64,000 nucleotides of DNA. Source: Clitopilus passeckerianus. Its lineage: Eukaryota; Basidiomycota; Agaricomycetes; Agaricales; Entolomataceae. The notes under the pieces are model-generated. The model was not told the DNA's origin. It ran no database searches and saw only the letters and a list, made by a program, of their open reading frames with translations. The position numbers were made by a program, and so were the translations under genes. The stretch is from assembly GCA_944990035.1 (NCBI GenBank), contig CALYLX010000063.1, forward strand, positions 42,016-106,015, written 5' to 3'. Of this stretch, positions 35,437 through 50,339 are shown in pieces (positions within the stretch are counted from its first letter, which is position 1; each line of letters opens with the position of its first letter).

Positions 35437-36835
35437 TTCGGCCAGAACCGTCAGATGCAGCAGAAAGGTTCAACAAGAAGATGGTCTGAGAGATCTCGAC
35501 CTCCAGATTTGACAAGTTGTTCCTGCTGCTTTATGAGTGCGTCGTGAGGCCTGCCAAGACATCTTAAAACATGTGCCGACGGCGAAACTGTAAACTTTTG
35601 TGGAGAAGAAGCATGTAAACCTAGGAGTCGGGGGGTTGGGGAAAGTCATGGGTTGCATTCAAAGTTGTCAGATGACCGTGTTTGAAGAGAGCCGAAATGA
35701 TGCTACCTCCATTAGTGAATTATCGTGCAGAACATAGAACGCTACGAGCTCACTTCAGTTCTAAGTTATTCGAGCGAATACCTTGTCGTGAATCAAAGTT
35801 TACTGAGTGAACGCCTTCCTACTTATTCTCTGCGTGTTGAGGGTCACGTATGCTGTAGAAAGCCCGTGGACCTTGACGTCAAGCCGAGAAACGAATGGTT
35901 GCAGTCGCCATGGAACGGTTGGAGCGGGCCGTCCACAACACAGGAGGTCAAGGTACGCCACAACTATCAGCTACTGTAGCGGCCTTAACAGACCACACAA
36001 TACGTACGCTGCCGATGCCCCAGTCTGAATTGGCCAAGAAAGTTTAGACTCTCCGCATGACCTTGAATGACTTTCAATCATAACGTAACTCAGAGTAGCC
36101 TGATTGGAAGGAACTAGGTTAATTGCTGGATGCCACTGCTCGCCTTTGAGGGGAATAATGTGGGTTTGAAGTTGTTCGGAGGTTCTTGTAGCCACGCGAC
36201 TAGGTCCGAAGGGACTCAGAAGGTAAGAAGGGTTCGTAAAGTTGCAGCCAATCAAGATGCTGATCATCCGGTTGACAGCGGGTGAAAGCATAAGGGGGCC
36301 GAAAGATGCTAGAATCTCCAATTTCTGGTCGCGTGCACACTTTCGACGTCTGTATTGCATCTGTCGCTGAATGACACCTCTCTCTCAGCCACCAGGCAGT
36401 GGGCACTGCCAGTTTTCTCGTCATCAGGGACCTAGCTGGCAATAACCGGTCTGGCTTACGTGAGCTTCACGATCAGAAATGCAGCCTGTGAAACTTGGAT
36501 GGCTGTGCAGTTATCTCTTCGCTTGGACCCACCACTAAAACCTTCAAGGGTCCGACATTTAAAAGGCCGAGTCTTTTCCTAAGTCTCAAGCCAGGGCAGG
36601 TCAGTATTTACCCCAGCCTTCGAACAACAGTTACACACAAGCGGCCGTTTAACTAGCTATCATCAGGTCAGTTGTTTACCATGTTGCCGTGATCGCTTTC
36701 TGAATGCCGAAGTTCTTTGACAGAACCATAACCAACTTTAGCCTTATCTCACATCTCATTATCCGAAAGTAATACCGCTCAGAACATATAAGTACCCTGC
36801 CCATCTTTGTGGAACGTTTAACCTCTCAGCGTCCC
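35437..36835. other. intergenic region between divergent transporter and MYND genes
   Basis: About 1.4 kb with no supported gene. It contains the promoters of the minus-strand transporter (ATG at 35436) and the plus-strand MYND gene (ATG at 36836). Small open frames around 35970-36440 (minus) have no recognisable content. Confidence 0.45.
36787..36792 (+). promoter_or_regulatory. TATA-like box before the MYND-like gene
   Basis: TATAAG at 36787-36792 lies 44 bp upstream of the ATG at 36836, so it would drive transcription with a very short leader. Position and sequence fit, but no transcript data are available. Confidence 0.35.
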
Positions 36836-37553
36836 ATGTCCTTCGCATTAACCTCCACAGAGGTAAGTCAGCCTCCGTTACCATGCCCTAGGCTCTGTTC
36901 ATGCTCAAAATTTTCCGACACAGACTCAAATGGCATCCCCTTCACATTACCGTCGTAAAAGGACTGCTTCTCTGGTTACCGTTTCATCTGGCCGCTCCAG
37001 AATCTCTCTACAGGCAGCGGTAGAGGAGCAAAGCGTTCCACCCCGTACCTCTAGCCCGCTGGTCTATGGCTCCTTCACACCAACCGCGTCGGCGCAGGCA
37101 TCTCTTTCTCATATCAGGCAGTCGTCTCTGGGCGGCAAGGCGGCATTGCGTCTCTCATCTTCGGCGAGAAATGACCGGTATTGGGATGATGAAGAAGTTG
37201 ACTCTCCTCTCTCCTCTGGCCTTCCTTCACCCGTTATTCCCTCCATCATGCGCACTTGCTCATCATCGACATTGGATGGCCTTCCGTCTCCATTACTCCC
37301 ATCAGCAGTGCCTTCGTACCTCCACCAAAATTCAGTGGCACCTTCTCTAAACGGCAAAGCCAAGGAGGAGATGAACCCCATACTTGCTCGTCTCGAACGC
37401 AAATCACGGCTGTTATCTCAAAAAGCGCAATGTGCTGCATGCGGGAAAGTGGGTGCAGACTTCCCCCGATGTGGGAGATGCAACATGATGTGGTGCTCTC
37501 GAGATTGCCGGATGTCAGGAGGGAAGCGGCATGTGTGCAATCCCCAAAACTAA
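36836..37553 (+). CDS. MYND-like zinc finger protein
   Basis: Exon 1 (36836-36862) encodes MSFALTSTE. A 61-nt intron (36863-36923) joins it in phase to TQMASPSHYRRKR, giving 218 aa. An internal start at the ATG at 36930 would skip exon 1. The protein is mostly Ser/Pro-rich and probably disordered, with a C-terminal cysteine cluster: CAACGKVG, FPRCGRCNMMWCSRDC and a final KRHVC. This follows the CxxC...CxxC...CxxxC...HxC spacing of MYND fingers, which bind proline-rich partners. The finger sits at the very end, unlike SMYD methyltransferases, and no SET domain is present. Specific function unknown. Confidence 0.75.
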
Positions 37554-38164
37554 ATCTCCTTAGAAATTCATGGTATCGTTATCTTTCCTACATGTTTGGA
37601 TGATCTTTTCGGTGTCGATTTGTAGCTTCATCTGTCTATATTTGGGGTTTTGGGGAAACTCTGGGAGTCTATTGTAGCCCTTAGTGTAGTTGTCGTTCGC
37701 CGAGTTCATTCCCATTCGGCCGATGTAGCATTTTTCAGTGTGGCCTAGTCTTCAATACGCAATGTCAAACCTGGCTTTGTTCCGGACCATTACCGTTGCG
37801 TAGACCGGAACTCCGAGGTAACTTAACTTGTGAAAAGTACTCCCTAACGATCGAACGCAGGGACTATCATTTGTAACCGTCTAAATCATCCGAGTCCCTT
37901 GGGCATTGGATTCATTTACGCGCTTTCAGCATTCGACGAGGAAATCCTCACAGATTTGAGTCATTATTCTCGACAAGACTGCGATCTCGTAAACATTTCA
38001 ATTCCTAGCCTCAAATGGGCGATAGTCGCTAAAGAATGGCGTCACGAGCATGCTGAACGTCATGATCAGCCCGAACGGATAGGATTAAACTGATAAACAT
38101 CTAGGGTCCTACTGCTTCCGGCGAGCATCAGAACGAGCTGCAAGATAGCATAGGCAAATGAGTA
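37554..38164. other. intergenic region, convergent gene ends
   Basis: The 3' flanks of the MYND-like gene (plus) and BUD22 (minus) meet here. A T-rich stretch follows the MYND stop at 37560-37640. No gene is supported. Confidence 0.5.
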
Positions 38165-39810
38165 CTAGAATACAATCTTTTTCCCTTGACTCGGTATTAT
38201 TCCAACGCCTTCTTTCTCTTTCTGCTTCTTCTTCGCCTCCCAAGAAGGATGCAGTGCTTTCTGTTCTGCAGGTGGTTTTTGGGCGGGCGGTGGAGGACGC
38301 GTTGACGTCGAGCTGTCGCGAGTATTTGGCATACCGGCCCAACCACCATCCTTGGGTCGATTTTGAAGTTCGGTAGCAGTTGGGGCGCGAGTCCGGGATG
38401 CAGACGGACGTGATTTTCTGTCTTTTCTTTCCGCTGCTGCGCGCGCTACCTTTTGGTTCTCTTCAGCTTCCTTCTTCTTGTGGTTTGCACCTCTGCCGTA
38501 TTTCTTCTCCCAGATACTAGAATATTATTGTGAATCTTCAATGTGAAAACTTCGAGCGAGGAAAGACACTTACGCGCGTCTGGCCCTCTGACCCCGGCGG
38601 TTCTTCTTTATCTCTGGGTCCGCAATCTTGGCCTCACTGTCACTGAACTCTGAATCGGAGCCTTGAATGTATCCGACAGAGAGTGAGGGAAGGAAGGTGG
38701 AGCTGACTGCAGATGATTTTGGGGTAGTTTTCGCAGCAGAAGTGCTTGGCTTGGATGGTTTCGCCCGTTTAACAGGAGGATCTTCCGAGTCGTCGTTCCC
38801 GCTTTCCTCGTTGGATGATGCTCCTAGATTCACGTCTTCGTTAAGGACGGAGCCAGACTCCCAGCCGGCATCATCGACCTCTTCGTCGGTCTCGTCAACA
38901 GTTCCAGATTCCCAGCCAGCCTCATCTACCTCATCATCAGACACTCCTTCGTCGAAGCCCCCTAGGTCCTCTTCATCTTTCCCTTGGTCCACTTTTGAAG
39001 GTGTTTGTGACCGTGCCTTCGTGCTCTTAGCTCCGCCAGAGGTAGACCCCTTACTTTTCTCCTTCTTCGCTTTCTTAAACGGTCCCTCTTCTTCGTCTAC
39101 TACGATTTCCTCGGTGGGTGATTTCGGTATTATGAGGACTTTCAAGTTTTCAATAACGGAATGAACCTCTTCCGCGAGCACTTTCGAGCTAAGAAGCCTA
39201 CTTTGGATCTTCCCGTGTACCGGATCCGTTGGGTGATCGAAAGTGGGTATAGGCAGCTCTTGGGTTACAGCTTCCTGTATAATGGGGTTGTCGTGTAATA
39301 TTTTGGTCTTCTTGATTTTTGAGGCTAGAGCCAGCGCGCCAATGTCCTCATGATCCGCATTCTAGATAGATAATTATTTCCAAACAAACCTGAACGATAT
39401 GATTTTAAGTACCTTTAAAAGCTGTAAGCATGTCTCAGCCTCGGGTACGTACTTAGAATTCTCGTCTTTCTTCCTGGAGAAGCATGAGTCCATCAAGAGC
39501 GGGTTGGTTGGAAAATAGCTAGGCGTACCGTAAATCTTTGAGTTTCTTGATAGCTCTCTGAATCTCAAAGGTTTTGGCTTTCTTGGCAGCCTTTTTTACT
39601 TCCCTTACACTGTGGTGCTAGGGACCTCAAGAATCAGGATAGACTCGACAGTCGCAGGTGAATTTGACCAACATACTAGTTTTCCCTTGACCCGGGTTCC
39701 AAGATCCTGTGGAAGCAACTTCAATATAACGTTACTAAAGAAACGTATCCACATACCTCTGGGCTAGGTTCATTGTACTTTCTTTTGGTTCCACGCTTGT
39801 CGGTTTCCAT
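38165..39810 (-). CDS. BUD22: BUD22/SRFBP1-family ribosome biogenesis protein
   Basis: The start METDKRGTKRKYNEPSPE is at 39810. Introns then join DLGTRVKGKL, HHSVREVKKAAKKAKTFEIQ, RAIKKLKDLR and onward. The C-terminal block is diagnostic of BUD22: KKNRRGQRARRA, an intron, IWEKKYGRGANHKK, then ALHPSWEAKKKQKE and a final GKKIVF, stopping at TAG 38165-38167. Bud22 is a nucleolar factor for 40S maturation in yeast. The middle is acidic and Lys-rich, with a tandem pair DEAGWESGTV / DDAGWESGSV that looks like a recent internal duplication. The gene is head-to-head with TBCD (218 bp apart), suggesting a shared promoter. Confidence 0.87.
38870..38945 (-). repeat. tandem repeat inside BUD22
   Basis: Two adjacent near-copies on the coding strand encode DEVDEAGWESGTV and DEEVDDAGWESGSV. 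The unit is about 42 nt and lies in the acidic linker. Confidence 0.6.
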
Positions 39811-40028
39811 CGTCCACCGCGCTCACTGGAGCCAGTCTTGAGCTTGAGCTTCAAACTTAAACGCTCAAAGGAGAGGAAGATGTTGCTGACATAACCCATC
39901 ATTTTCAGTGATCGGGGAAGATCAAGCTTGCACTCAGTTTCTTGCTCAAGCTCACCGGATTCTGTACTTACACGAGTCCCAGAGTTCTTGCCTTGCTGCC
40001 GAATGAGCAATCCGCCTTTCTTATAACT
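39811..40028. promoter_or_regulatory. shared intergenic region of BUD22 and TBCD
   Basis: 218 bp between divergent ATGs at 39810 (minus) and 40029 (plus). Open frames run into it from both sides, but family alignment as I know it supports these starts. No TATA box is obvious. Confidence 0.5.
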
Positions 40029-43000
40029 ATGAGCGACGATACTGCACCCGCAGAACGCCGGTTACGCGGGGCTTTCGAACAATATGATGAATTTACGGCA
40101 CTTCAACATGAATTTCTCGCAATTGACGTATTCCAGGAACCGACAAGTGAGCAAGAGAGCACGGAAGTGCAGCTTGGGGCCAAACTAGGGCTTATTGTAA
40201 GTCTGAATTCAAAGGTCAGAGCAGGCTACTGAAGTCATGTAGTTGGCCGTATACCAAGAACAATCATACCTCCTGGACCCATATCTAGAGACCCTGGTGG
40301 TCCCCGTTGTGGATTCTTTCAAAGCTTATGCGAAACGGACGGTATCCAACACAAACGAACGTGCATGTAGCAATAGAGTCTGGCGCCTTTCAACTCTTCT
40401 TCAAAACTATATGAAATTTCGAGGATACAAGGCCATAAGTCAGTTTAACTCTGCCAGCGCCATTCCTGAAACTCTCTAACGCGTCATTAGTGCGGTACTT
40501 TCCTCACGAGGTCTCAGATCTGTCTATCGCGCTTGGATTCATGAATGCTCCCAATGGATATACCACCGACTCAAAGCATTGGGCGTTGCGCTACGTGGTG
40601 CTCATATGGCTTTCACTCATCTGCATGATTCCCTTTGATCTGGCCAGGTTTGACGAGAAGGAGAAGGGTCACACAGCAAATGCAATAGAGAATATAGCTA
40701 CACCCCTGCTGGAAAAGGCAGGTCTTGAAAGAGATGGCGCTTCCCTGTTGTTGTCGCGGCTGTACATGAGGTCAGTGATGCGAGTTCCTCGTTGAGCGGC
40801 TCATGTAAAAATTCTATTAGGCAGGACATGGGCGTGCGATTCGAAGCGTTCTTGCAACAATCAATCTCTAGGCTTAAGGAAGGCCTGGACCCACTCACTG
40901 TCAGTCGTTCTGCTTCAAGCATGATTATCGCTGATGAGAAGTTTACAGACCCTGGGCTACTTACAAGTACTGTGTCAAATCGCGAAGGATGTGCCCATGA
41001 GCCGCATCAAGGCTGTCGTTGAACCCATGTTTGAAGTATCGAACTGCGTAGAGGCATCAGAGAAACTGCAGGCAAATACTTTGATTCGGAAGTACAGGGT
41101 CAAGTTAATCTCAAGGGCTACATTGAGACTCCTTCCTACTGCTTCCCGAACTCGCAGAAAGGGTATTTTCAAGTCGCTCCACATTTAACCACCCTCTCAT
41201 TCGCACCTAGGTCGAGCCTTGGATGGTTCAGAGGGGCCGACGAATATGCAAGCGGATGACGACGTGGACATCCCAGAGCAAACTGAGGTCGTTCTAGAGC
41301 AGCTTTTCCAGGCATTACAGGATAGAGTCAGTCGAAAGACTTTTCTGGTGAGTATTCTACTGATTTCTTTCCTAGGACACGATTGTTCGATGGTCTGCAG
41401 CAAAATCAGTTGCACGGATCTCAGAAGCCCTCCCTGCAGACTTTTCCGAGCAGATCTTGGATCAAGTTCTACAACTATTCACCATTCATTCGCTTGCCTC
41501 GGCTGCAATCTATGATCTTCCCGCAATTGCTGAAGCTACATGGCATGGAGCCTGCTTGGCGTGCGCAGAGCTTGCTCGACGAGGACTTGTTAGTGTTGGC
41601 AAATTGCCAGAGTTGATTGACTGGCTGCTCAAGGTGCGTATCGCAGATTTACGACTATTCATTCTGACCCCTGACCATTTATATAGGGCCTCTACTTCGA
41701 TATTCGGAAAGGATCTCACTCAATAGGATCGAACGTACGGGATGCCACTGCCTACGTGGCCTGGGCACTCGCAAGAAGCCAAGAGACCTCGATATTGGCG
41801 CCATTTGCTGATAATCTAGCTCGCAATCTTGTGACAGCTGCAGTCTTCGATCGGGAAATACATATCCGTCGAGCTGCTAGCGCTGCTTTCCAGGAGCATG
41901 TTGGACGAAACGTGAGTTGTTCGTTATTAGGCTGGCATCAATTTTTCTCATATTCGCGTTAGAATCTGTTCCCTCACGGAATCAAAGTCCTCGGTATAAC
42001 CGACTTCTTTTCGGTCAGCGTGCGACGCAATGCTTTCTTGACTGCCGCTCCACAAGTCACCGAGTGAGTAGTTAAACTAAATAGCTCACTGATCATAGTT
42101 CACGGAGCGTCTAGGCTTCCGGAATACCGCGAATTTCTGCTTAACCACCTTCTGACCGTCACGATACGGCATTGGGATGCCAGTATGAGGGAGCTGGCCG
42201 CTCAAAGTCTAGGGCGTATTTGTGCGACAAATATTCTCATCCTAGGACCGCAAGCTTTCCAGAAGGCGGTGAGTTTAGTATATACCTTTCGATACACATG
42301 ATCTCAAGAAGGCATTCCAGTCTGAGCTTCTTGAATCCATTGATCCTATGGATCTTCACGGCGCATTGCTGGCGTTATCAGAGCTCGCCGTGACGTACCA
42401 AATATGTGGAGTGGCCCAGGTGGGGGAAAGAAAGCAAGAGGTAAGTGTTTTGTATGTAGGACGGAGATGATACTAATCCAACCTCTCAAGATATTCGCTT
42501 GTTTGAACAAGGTTTCCCCCGATATCGGTCTCAGCCCACGAAACCCGCTAGTCACTGCCGCGATGTGCAAACTAATTTCCAGTACACTAACATCCAAGGA
42601 ACTAGACCCGAAATCATCATCGGTACCCAGCTGGCGGAGTATATTGGATTCAGGTCTCAAGAACAGGAATCCCGATGTTCAAGAGGCAGCTGCAGAGGCG
42701 ATGGGATCTCTGAGCAAGCAATTCGACTGCACGATTGAGCTGAAGAGATGAGTGTTTTTGTGTTTTTCGTCAACTTTGTGGCTTATTACTCGAACGGCTT
42801 TTCACGCTGATCCAGGATCTGCGAGCTGCGTCTCCTGCAATACAGCAGTGTCTGGGTACTCTGCTAGGAGCCATTGACTATTCAGCCTACTCTAACGGAC
42901 TCCGTCCCGCTTTGGACGCGCTTTTCACTGCACTAAAGGTCAATCCCATGGATGCCCCCGTTGCCAATATTTGCTAATACTAGAGGCTACAGATGCCCTC

Positions 43001-44514
43001 GAAGACCAGTGTTGAGGCTCGAAGAAATTGCTACTCCGCATTTCCTCGAATCATCAACTCCATTTCAAATGATATCTCTCATTGTAAGTTAATGAATAAT
43101 GCTGCGTTTTAACTCCTGTTCACATGGTGCGTTGTTAAGTCCTGTCCCCTAGCGACATTTCTATGATCTATGACACCCTCATGGCTGGCCTTGATGACTA
43201 TACAGCTGATCAACGTGGAGATATCGGTTCTTGGATTCGGACTGCCTGTCTGCACGCCCTTTCAAAACTCTCCCGCACTTTAATCCGGACAGCGAAACCA
43301 ATCAATGAATATCTGCCTCCATCACGGCTACATAATGTCGTTGGGAAAATGCTCAAACAGGGGGTTGAAAGATTGGATAATGTTCGGCAGGATGCGTGGA
43401 TCTGTGTTTTGGAAATTCACGAGCTTCCCCTGCCCGAGGTGGAAAATGCTTCTGCATGGAAGTTGCCCGGGTTGGAGCTCCTGTCGAAACTTTTCAACCC
43501 GTATGTTCATCCAAGGTTCATGATTGATCGAATGCTTAACACGCTCATAGAGAGGATAGAGAAGAAAGAAACTGGGCGGATGGAACATGGCTTTTCCCGA
43601 AAGCGGTCCAACTGTTGGACATAGAAGCATACCGGAGCTATCTGCTGTCTGGAATTATTCTGAGTCTCGGAACAAAAACAGAGAGCACTGTGCGTAGTGT
43701 TTTATAGCGGATATCCCATTGCTGATGTCGCCTTCTAGCAACGACCTCTTGCGGCAAGCTTCGTAGAGCACGTTTCTAAACTACCTCTGAAGGGAGATGG
43801 GGAATGCTATAGCGTACGCGCTCTGTTAGAGGATCTCCACTCGCGCATCGAAGCAGGCCTCAGCAATAATGCCGTAGCCATTCCCGTGTTGCAGACTCTG
43901 ACAGTCTTACTAGGAGGAGGTGCCCTGGCGGCGACGATTGAGGATCCTGTCTGCACAGGGTCGTAAGTCCCTCGCCTTCACCTATGCAGCTCCCTCACTG
44001 AGATTCTCTCCAGCTTGCACAAGCTGCTCGCAACTGTGACCAGAGGGGTAACACGTTTCAAGAGTGTCGCCAGGATCATGGAGTCCATGAAAATGTACTC
44101 AACTTTCGCATGGGCCTTTGCAATACCCCTCTGACATCTCCTCTCAAGCGTCGTGAATATGCTTTTCCTTGGACCTCTCTTCGAGGCAAGTGCTAAGAAA
44201 CTTGACAACTTTCTGCAGCACCAGTTCCCGAATGTGAGTTCATCTGTCTCTACTAGCGGAGTACATCTTACAGAAAAGTTCTTAACAGGTAAGAAAAGAC
44301 ACTGCAGAATACTTCTATATGGCTTTACAGAGTGCGGAAATTGCGGTAGAAACCGATGAGATCGAGGAAATCCTCCTAGAGACTGAATGGTAAGCCGTTG
44401 TATCAGGAGTTGGTCCAGGCCAGATAACATATTTTTCATCACAGGCTCACCGAGGACATCAGAGTGGTCCAAGAAGCTACACAGAAGATAATCCATACTC
44501 TGCGATCATTCTGA
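40029..44514 (+). CDS. TBCD: tubulin-folding cofactor D
   Basis: A large HEAT/ARM-repeat protein (roughly 1,100-1,200 aa) in more than 15 exons. Cofactor D captures beta-tubulin and, with cofactors E and C, assembles the alpha/beta-tubulin dimer in the cytosol. The start is MSDDTAPAERRLRGAFEQY (ATG 40029). Recognisable TBCD blocks in order: WRLSTLLQNYMKFRGYKA, RYFPHEVSDL, LIWLSLICMIPFDLARFD, NTLIRKYRVKLISRATLRL, DTIVRWSAAKSVARI, GSNVRDATAYVAWALAR, IRRAASAAFQEHVGR, HGIKVLGITDFFSV, and the C-terminal part with VGKMLKQGVERLDNVRQDAW and LTEDIRVVQEATQKI. The stop TGA is at 44512-44514. All exons I followed splice in phase with short introns. VMA2 starts 242 bp downstream in the same direction. Confidence 0.9.
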
Positions 44515-44756
44515 TATATACTCTTTCTATACATTTGCATACCTGTATACTTTGCGAATACTGTGCATCTTTCCCACAAAGACCCATGATGGTGGCGGCG
44601 CGGATGAGCCGAGTTCGTATCAATCCCGTGGGAACGCCAATAAGCAAGCCCAGCAGCAGTCGAAACCAAATCTAGCGACATCATCCATTCAACCAGTAGC
44701 CAACCACCATCGGTTGAGTCTTTCTGGATCCTAGATTAACCAAACCACGAAGAACA

Positions 44757-46800
<2,044 letters not shown>

Positions 46801-47814
46801 GAAATGAAGTGGTCCGTTGTTACTCCTGTCATACCATACCTTGGCAAGATTCTTCCTCCCCCATAATATATGGTTCATGTGGCGTTGTCTTCACAAATCT
46901 CGGAGAAGGCTGCTTTTATCTCATCTCCAGTTCTATGAACGTGTCCAGTGTTTGACAATTATGAAGTGCCGGTGATCATAGCAGCTGACCTTTTGAAGAA
47001 GAGAAGAATAACGCACTTGCTAATCAGAGTAATATTCTCATCCTTTCGTTCCCAAGGTCAGTGAGATGAATTACCTCATGCTGAGAAAAAGATATCGTTA
47101 TTAAGGCTCTGGAGAATCCCATGCCAACTGAGCCCGTATGCCCAATATGGCGGACGACATATGTGTGATGTGCATCTGGATATCTGGGCCGCGAATGATT
47201 GAAAGGAAATAGACAGGCGAACTCATGGAAAGAATGACCTCCGTGACATACAGCTTGATGGCTACTCGAAGTAGAAACATAGGCTAGACTGCCCGTATGT
47301 TTTTTCTGAAAGGGTCATCTCGACCAAGTCCGGTAGCGATAGAAATAGAAGTGATCCGTGACACCCAAGTTGAATACAGGGAGTAGGGTTGATCTGCCAG
47401 GATACTACAACGCGACGCCGACCACATGGCAATGCACTTGCTGCGGGCTAGAAGGATTGCGTTGGTCGCCTCCACCTCACCCGGAGTGACGAGGAAAGTT
47501 GAAATTCATATGGAGTGGATAATCTACGGAAGTTTTGACAGAGCAGCGCATTATGAGGGTCTGTTAGTGTGGGACGGTGAATCTGCCGAGAGCCGGTTGT
47601 TCCTGGAGTAGCATCTGCAAGTGCCACGATCATGTCCGTTTAGAAATTGAGTATGTATGTATGAAATGATGGAAGTGTGGACAGTGCGCGGTAACTCAAA
47701 GGAGGAAGGGGAAAATTGAAAGGGGCATGAGAAGATCGCGTGGATGAAGGACTACCCAAGAGAAGTACCCATCCTACAATCCTCCAAACTTGTGGCGACC
47801 ACCATGTGTCCGTT
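46801..47814. other. intergenic region between VMA2 and TCP11 genes
   Basis: About 1 kb without a supported gene. It holds the 3' flank of VMA2 and the distal promoter of the next gene. The open frames near 47284-47633 lack any motif. Confidence 0.5.
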
Positions 47815-47880
47815 TACTTATAAGCCCGCCTCGTATCCCTTCGCTTACCCTTCCACCCTTTCTTTCTTTCCCGTCGACGG
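47815..47880 (+). promoter_or_regulatory. TATA-like and pyrimidine-rich core promoter of TCP11/SOK1 gene
   Basis: CTTATAAGCC at 47817-47826 is TATA-like, and a CT-rich tract (CTTTCTTTCTTTCCC type, about 47845-47875) leads to the ATG at 47881. This is a common layout for fungal promoters. Confidence 0.45.
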
Positions 47881-50339
47881 ATGGATGACCTAGCCCATAC
47901 CTGGCAACCTCTCAACCACAGGAAGCGCAAAGCTGAATGCTCCTCCGACGTTAAGCGTCCAGAACCAGAACCTAGCGATACATCTCCTCAGAAAGATACA
48001 TCTCTAGTAGCACCCCCTTCAGCTGCTCCTAGACAGCCATGGCTCACTCAAAGCTCGGAATGGCAAGCAGCTGCAGCAGCTGCAGCATCTTCCTCTACTG
48101 CGACAAGTCCGCTCGCCACCGAGGTCCTCCTTTCTCCGGCTCCGTCGGCACCTGCAAAAAAACCTCGCCTTGAAAAAATCCAGACATCATTACGAACGAC
48201 CAAGAAATCTCTTACAAAACGTTCTCCTACAAAGAGTGCGTTCCTTCGGCCCCCACGGCACGGCAGTGACATAGAGGACCACGGTGTCGTTTCTTCAGCC
48301 GATCCCGGTCCATCGACTGGCTCCCTGCTTGAACTGAGGACACCAAAATCGCCTGCCTCATTTACCCCTTTGTCCCCTACATCTGCCAACTCCCTGCCAA
48401 TAGATGTCAACTCGGTCTATGTCCCATCACTCCAACCTCTTATCAATCGACAAACCTTGTCTGAGCTAGACTTGGACGTTATTCTTCGGAATCCACAGCT
48501 TCGTAAGTTTATCCTTCACGTAAATCTCCTCATGCGACACTTTCTCTAACATGTGAATTGTTTCATGAACAGGTCATGATTTACTTTTCGACCCTGGCCT
48601 ACAATTTCGACCGACTTGCAGCCGTCGGAAGCGGATAATGTCCGAGAAATACTGGAATGCCATTGTACGAGAGGTGGAAACAGCTTGTACATGCGTCTCA
48701 TTCGATTTGCGAGGCAAGCTGGTACGAACAGTCTGTGCTTGTTCACACATCCCCCAACCACCAGCTTCGCCTGTGGCTGCCTATTCCGCTACGATGAACA
48801 TCGTCACACTCCGGATGCCCTCTCGGATTCGGGATCTCCTATCAGAATTCCTCGAGGTTCTTCTCCTTGTCATCCAACCTCTATCGAAGGTATCTGGCAT
48901 GTATGTGAACCCGAATACCTTCCAGTCCCAGATGCAGGAGCACGAGGCCCAGGCGGAGTATATTCGGTCCATGTTCGATCCAGCCCTCATAGAACAAGAA
49001 CTTAAGCATGAGGTTTTTGATCCTTCCGGGTTGTTTGCGGTTATAGGGACGACACTGAAGGGCCATTGTGCGCCGATGAGGGATGCGGCGGTAGAATCGA
49101 TGATGAAGGCTGCACAAGCGTGTGCACCGGGTGGGACTGGGTCGAAGAGGGACGCGGTGATGGCTTTGAAGATGTGCATGGAACTCTTGGAATTAATGAA
49201 ACTGGTAAGCGGCGCCCGACTGATATTACCAAATACAATTTGCTAATTTGCGCTCTGCGTAGGATATCGCCAATCATCAGCTACAAACACTGCGACCATT
49301 TCTTCTCCGCACTTCTGGACAGTTTGAATACAAAGCTTTCAAGAATTCACGGGATTCAAATGCAACCCTTGATGCTACCCAGGAATGGCTGCGAAAGGCA
49401 CACGAAGAACTTCTCAAGCTCGACACCATCCCCCAATCTCTCAACTACTCTACCCTTTCCCGAAATCAGCAAATCTATCTCTCAGTAATACGTGGCTTGG
49501 TAGATCTTGCCTTTGAACCTCAGTCTCCCTCATCACCTTCCACGCCAACTACACCCGATGCCACACCGTCGGATGAATCCATTTCCGCAAAACCGCGGTC
49601 TTTTGTCAGGCCTGAAACCCTCTATCTGGACCACACACGCCTCTCCCACCTTCACACGGACACGACAGATGCGTTAGCGATGCAGCTGTACCTCCTGTTG
49701 TACCGGCAGCTTTCGTACTCGTCGTCCAGTTCATCAAAGGTTCAGCCCACCGATCTCGCCAAGATCAAGGCTGAGATTCGTGATATCGCATTGGGAAGAC
49801 TAGCATACTCAATCGATCGGGAGCAGCCACCATCCCTAACGTCGAGTCGAGCCCACGCGGAACGCCTCAATGCAGAAAGAGAGAACAAGCACGATATCTT
49901 GCTACAAGTCGCACGACGTAGCCTAGAAGTAGGCCGGCCCCGTCTATACCCAGCTATGGAGTCTTCCCCTCGATCAATCAACGTTCCGGATGAGGGCCTC
50001 GTCAAGATCGCTCAGCGCTGGACGGATGCCAACATGCGAATGAGCTCACCGCTTGCTACTCTATCACTACGCCGATTGCGTGACGCCGTTTTTAATTACG
50101 TCGTGGCTATGGTCTACCCCAACCGCAATTCGTTGTCAAATCCTATCACCCTTGAATCGTTTACCTCATCTAATCATATAAAGGCCACCGCCACTATGCC
50201 TCCCCCTGGCCTCATTACACCTGATATGGAGCCCCTGAGCGACGAGATATGCTCAATCGGCGAAAAAATTTCTCGACTTGCACTCATTCACTTGGACACT
50301 TACTTGCCATTATATGAGCAAGCTGATTTTCTGGACTAG
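47881..50339 (+). CDS. SOK1: TCP11-domain protein (fungal Sok1-like)
   Basis: Exons 47881-48502, 48573-49204 and 49263-50339 (introns 70 and 58 nt) give 776 aa with consistent phases. The N-terminal ~220 residues are low complexity, with an alanine run near residue 62 and Ser/Pro-rich stretches. The TCP11 domain follows: EKYWNAIVREVETACTC, MPSRIRDLLSEFLEVLLLVI, FDPALIEQELKHEVFDP, GTTLKGHCAPMRDAAVESM and ALKMCMELLELMKLDIANH. Later come HEELLKLDTIPQSL, RDIALGRLAYSI and a helical C terminus. Yeast Sok1 is a multicopy suppressor of loss of protein kinase A, and mammalian TCP11 acts in cAMP-linked sperm function, so a role in cAMP/PKA signalling is likely but inferred. Confidence 0.85.
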
